NCBI GenBank assembly: GCA_021229015.1
Contig: CM037783.1
Coordinates: forward strand, 59,867,746-59,931,745
DNA from: Solen grandis
Taxonomy: Eukaryota > Mollusca > Bivalvia > Adapedonta > Solenidae
Direction: 5' to 3'
DNA: 64,000 nucleotides
Below, piece by piece: positions 60,200 to 64,000 of this stretch (its first letter is position 1; each line of letters opens with the position of its first letter). The position numbers and the translations under genes were made by a program. Under the pieces are notes generated by a model that was not told the origin of the DNA, made no database searches, and saw only the letters and a list, made by a program, of their open reading frames with translations.

Positions 60200-61440
60200 T
60201 GAGCAATGCCCCGAACTTGACGATTCGTATAATCCTCATAACTATACTTGTGATGATCTGGACAGAACTATTACCGTCAACGACATTAGCCAAGCTATTT
60301 CAAAATGTAAACATAATAAGGCCACATCCCAATTTGATAAAATTTTGAATGAGTACATAAAGACCATTATGTTGCCTACCTACCATAAATTATTCAATAA
60401 AATATTTGATACTGGCATTCTACCTGATGTTTGGTTAACTGGAACAATTCAACCAATCTATAAAAACAAAGGTTCTCAGCTAGATCCAAGTAATTATAGG
60501 CCAATCACAATACTAAGTTGTTTAGGTAAAGTTTTTACAGCCATACTAAACAAACGAATTAACGACTTTCTATCATCAAATAACTTACTTTGTGAAAACC
60601 AGGCGGGATTCAGGGAAAAATACTCTACTATGGATCATATATTCACACTTCATTACCTAATTGAGAAACTTAGATTACAAAAAAAAGAAAATGTTCACGT
60701 TTGTGGAGAGCTGCATTATGGACTAAACTGTTTAAAATCGGGATTAGAGGAAAAGTGTTTAAGGTTATCCAAAATATGTATTCTGATATAAAATCCTGTG
60801 TTTTTAACAAAGGTCAAATTTCTGAAATGTTTCATAGTAACTGTGGCGTTAGACAAGGCCAAAATCTCTCCCCCATATTATTTTCAATCTACCTGAATGA
60901 TTTTTAGTACCAGTAATGAAGGAATAAATATTAGCATTAATGAAAAAAATACTCATGCATATCTTAAACTGCTAATTCTGCTTTATGCTGATGATACAGT
61001 ACTATTTGTTGATAATGATATTACATTTCAGGATAGTCTACATATATTTAATGAATACTGTCAAAATTGGAAACTGAATATTAATTACAGTAAAACAAAA
61101 GTTATAGTCTTTGGTACAAACAGGCCTAAAAAATCAATTTTTATGTTAATGGAAAGCTCATTGAAACAGTCAGTGATTACAAATACCTTGGGGTTTATTT
61201 TTCAACATCTGGTGAATTTCTTTCATGTAGAAATCATGTAGTAGTACAAGCAAAAAAGGCTTTGCAACAGCTCTTTGTTAAAATTGATAATCTAAACCTA
61301 CCTTTGTATATCCAAATCAAATTATTCGATCACACAATTTTACCAATATTAACATATGGGAGTGAAATATTTGGCTTTGAACATTTAGATATGTTAGAAC
61401 AAGTGCAGTGTGATTTTTTAAGAAGAATTTTTAAGTGAAA
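60200..61440 (+). pseudogene. LINE reverse transcriptase remnant
   Basis: Successive frames contain TIQPIYKNKGSQLDPSNYRP and ITILSCLGKVF (60445-60540), ENQAGFREKYSTMDHIFTL (60595-60650), CGVRQGQNLSPILFSIYLND (60842-60900), LLYADDTVLFV (60980-61010, the YADD catalytic box) and YLGVYFSTSGEF (61188-61215), LPILTYGSEI. The stretch that should hold the FxDxxKAFD box (catalytic motif A) is missing between LRLQKKENVHV and LWRAALWTKL, around 60700. Stops follow at about 61437. The copy is inactive. Confidence 0.9.
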
Positions 61441-61703
61441 GAAAAGTATCCCTAGATACAAGCTATAAGGGGAATTTGGGTGTTGCCCCATTTATATACA
61501 CATTAAGTCTAAAATGATAGGATTCTGGTCAAAGCTTATTTAAGCTAATCCCTCAAAAAATTCTCATCAATGTAATAACAGCATGCTCAATGATTATAAA
61601 AGTTATAAATGGATGCTATGCATCGAGAATATATTGAATACAACCGGGTACTCTACTTACTGGCTTAACCAGTCTGGATCACAACTAACCTGCATAAATC
61701 AAT
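61440..61703 (+). pseudogene. LINE post-RT region up to the nested insertion
   Basis: Continuation of the LINE frame with stops (IGFWSK, MLNDYKSYKWMLCIENIL, NTTGYSTYWLNQ) ending at CINQYK, where the reversed Helentron-like element begins at 61704. The reading continues after 63060. Confidence 0.7.
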
Positions 61704-63060
61704 ACAAGAGGCCCATGATGGCCCTAAATCGCTCACCTGAGATAAATAGGTTGACCCAAGGAACATCTGTTCCAAAATCTGGCCAGTAGTTTTGAAGAAG
61801 ATGATTTTTAAAGTTTTCATTTTTTTTTTTTTGTTGCCATGGCAACCAGAGTTCTACATGGATCAAGTTTATTTTAGCAACTTTTGTGAAGGTTGACCCA
61901 AGGATCATTCCTGCCAAATTTGATCAAATTCTGTTCAGTGGTTTCAGAGGAAATGTTGATTAAAGTGTTCCCTATATACATATAAGACAAATAAGCCCCG
62001 CCCCTGGCGGCCATGTTTTTTACGGATTGGAAAATTTTTAGCAACTTTGGTAGAGGTTGACCCAAGGAACATCTGTACCAATTTATTTTAAAATCTGGCC
62101 AGTAGTTTTGAAGAAGATGATTTTTAAAGTTTTCATATTTTTTTTCTTTTTGTTGCCATGGCAACCAGAGTTCTACATGGATCAAAATTATTTTAGCAAC
62201 TTTTGTGAAGGTTCACCCAAAGATCATCCCTGCCAAGTTTAATCAAATTCTGTCCAGTGGTTTCAGAGGAGATGTTGTTTAAAGGTTTCTCTATATACAT
62301 ATAAGGCAAATAAGCCCCGCCCCTGGCGGCCATGTTTTTTTACGGATCAGAATAAATTTAGCAACTTTGGTAGAGGTTGACCCAAGGAACATCTGTACCA
62401 ATTTATTTTAAAATCTGGCCAGTAGTTTTGAAGAAGATGATTTTTAAAGTTTTCATTTTTTTCTTTTTGTTGCCATGGCAACCAGAGTTCTACATATTTC
62501 AACTTTATTTTAGCAACTTTTGTGAAAATTGACCCAAGGATCATCCCTGCCAAGTTTAATCAAATTCTGTCCAGTGGTTTCAGAGGAGATGTTGTTTAAA
62601 GTTTTCCCTTCTGTCCAGTGGTTTCAGAGGAGATGTTGTTTAAAGTTTTCCCTATATACATATAAGGCAAATAAGCCCCGCCCCTGACGGCCATGTTTTT
62701 TTACGGATCGGAATAATTTTAGCAACGTTGGTAGAGGTTGACCCAAGGAACATCTGTACCAATTTATTTTAAAATCTGGCCAGTAGTTTTGAAGATGATT
62801 TTTAAAGTTTTCATTTTTTTTTCTTCTTTTTGTTGCCATGGCAACCAGAGTTCTACATGGATCAAGTTTATTTTAGCAACTTTTGTGAAGGTTGACCCAA
62901 GGATCATTCCTGCCAAATTTGATCAAATTCTGTTCAGTGGTTTCAGAGGTGATGTCGTTTAAAGCAAATTGTTGACGACGGACGACGCACGACGGACGAC
63001 GCACGACGACGGACGACGGACGCCGGACGGAGGGCGATCAGAAAAGCTCACCTTAAGCAC
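61704..63060 (-). mobile_element. Helentron-like element, family B core, nested in a LINE (reverse orientation)
   Basis: Read on the minus strand it begins within the 5' hairpin (right arm GTGCTTAAGGTGAGC only), has a GTCC/GTCG-rich tract (62972-63030 reversed), three B-type core units spaced 320-360 bp (plus-strand GCCCCGCCCCTG at about 61993, 62313, 62673), a small internal duplication at 62607-62650, then CTCAGGTGAGCGAT, stem-loop AGGGCCATCATGGGCCT and CTTG at 61705-61708. It interrupts the LINE ORF. Confidence 0.87.
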
Positions 63061-63560
63061 TTTAATCTAATTGATCAATTTAATCAGGAATGGTTTTCAA
63101 AACTTTCAGAATCTAATAAAAGTATTTCATATAGTTATCTTAAGACAAATCTAGAATTTGAACCTTATTTAAACATCTTACCGACAGCTTTAAGAATCCC
63201 TTTACTCCATCTTAGAACTGGTAATCATAGCTTTCCTATCGAAGTTGGACGCTGGAAACAGCAATTCATAACACACTCAGACCGAAAATGCTTACTATGT
63301 AGTTCGAAAGAACTAGGGGACGAACTACACTATTTGCTATCAAGCCAATATTTCAGTTATAAACGACAACTTCCTTACTATGTCTACATTGTTAACTAAT
63401 TCGACTCGTTTTGCACGTGAACAAACAAGTTTGTCCTGTGCCGCAAATTTTTCCAAGAGCACGTGGACGGAATGTTGTATCTGGTTATTAAGGCTATTTT
63501 TAACTGAACTAAAATTAGATGACGAAATTATGTACATTTTTTCTATTTTTCTTTCTGTGT
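63061..63560 (+). pseudogene. LINE C-terminal cysteine/histidine region
   Basis: Resumes with LIDQFNQEWFSKLSES, then LRIPLLHLRTGNHSFPIE, GRWKQQF and CLLCSSKELGDELHYLL. This is the C-x2-C...H zinc-knuckle-like block seen after the RT in many APE-type LINEs; the last Cys is apparently lost (SS). A frameshift/stop follows. Confidence 0.8.
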
Positions 63561-64000
63561 CTTTTGTGAATGTGACATTTATTTTTCTTCATTCATTTAT
63601 CAGTATAGATCTACACTTTTTTTCTTTCTCAAACTTTTATATTGCTTATGATGGAAATGTTAACTATCGTATTATTTTGAAATGTACAGAACACATGTAC
63701 TAATGGAATCATGTCATTGTTGTTGATTGTGTTTAGAGAGAGGATGAGAGAGAGGGATTCAAAAACTGACATAAGCAATCGATAAATCGCGTAAATATGA
63801 TATCTTTTTTTTACTTTTTTTTATTATATTCTAAATAATATTAATTTAACCTTTAATCCACTATCCCCACTGATCATCACTCATCGTTGATAATTGTATA
63901 ACCGTATTCATTATGTTCAATCCACATGTTGTTACATCTTGTAATCTGTAGTTGCAAATAAAAGATATGTTCTGTTCTGTTCTGAGCCGAAAGTCGATAA

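Larger units (their letters stand above)
58568..63985 (+). mobile_element. APE-type non-LTR retrotransposon (jockey/I-like LINE), decayed and interrupted
   Basis: One LINE in order: endonuclease (58668-59873), reverse transcriptase (60200-61440), post-RT region (61440-61703), nested Helentron-like element (61704-63060), C-terminal cysteine region (63061-63560), 3' UTR, AATAAA near 63957 and a short TGTTC pentamer tail ending about 63984. Many stops and frameshifts make it inactive. The 5' boundary is unclear; a 45-bp T-run (58522-58566) precedes it. Clade is inferred from motif style only. Confidence 0.85.

Noticed and set aside
61699..62962. Repeated frames containing HLLQNYWPDF
   Set aside because: These are translations of the repeated non-coding core units of the family-B element; the same peptide appears wherever the unit does.

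Overview
The window is eukaryotic, AT-rich, intron-containing and crowded with transposable elements. Gene structure (GT-AG introns, a metazoan membrane protein), repeat style (hairpin-ended elements with 150-185 bp internal tandem units, tRNA-derived SINEs ending in CAAA tails, a P2X7-like domain ORF) and many recent-looking element insertions suggest a mollusc, most likely a heterodont bivalve. That assignment is inference. Two 100-N runs (3699-3798, 53799-53898) mark scaffold gaps.

One host gene is clear: the 3' four-fifths of a TRIC (TMEM38-family) intracellular cation channel on the + strand, in exons 17888-18041, 25023-25207, 27796-27883 and 30958-31258 with consistent phases. Its first exon was not found. 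It reads about 241 codons and ends in a KKXX-like tail. The introns are filled with mobile elements, and a 57-bp copy of the end of the first visible exon, with its splice donor, lies at 23583-23639.

Almost everything else is mobile DNA. (1) Several families of Helentron-like non-autonomous elements (HINE / bivalve 'pearl' type) share one plan: T-run, 5' hairpin, GTCC-rich tract, tandem core units, a repeat of the hairpin's right arm near the 3' end, a short stem-loop, then CTTGTT. Copies are at 5320-6904, 8714-9959, 13193-13889, 14870-15917, about 16170-17247 (3' half clear), 21820-23537, 25249-25896, 26016-27047, 29449-30461 and, reversed, 61704-63060. One sits inside a mariner transposase remnant and another inside a LINE, which exposes their insertion points. 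(2) A 1.6-kb element with about 145-bp TIRs and TTAA target sites (10506-12117) carries a P2X7-like domain ORF. (3) A 1.49-kb TIR element (19610-21102, TTG target site) carries a two-exon gene of unrecognised family with two in-frame stops. (4) Four TTAA-flanked piggyBac-like MITEs contain an inner palindrome. (5) A CpG-rich TIR element (34191-35114), a small hAT-like MITE (56954-57081) and a foldback (40504-40660) are also present.

From about 35 kb to 58 kb the sequence is AT-rich and gene-poor, with a degenerate LINE fragment (46575-47270, minus), SINE relics, long poly-T and dinucleotide runs, and one weak minus-strand coding candidate (50586-51304). The last 5.4 kb is a broken APE-type non-LTR retrotransposon (endonuclease, reverse transcriptase, C-terminal cysteine region, pentamer 3' tail).
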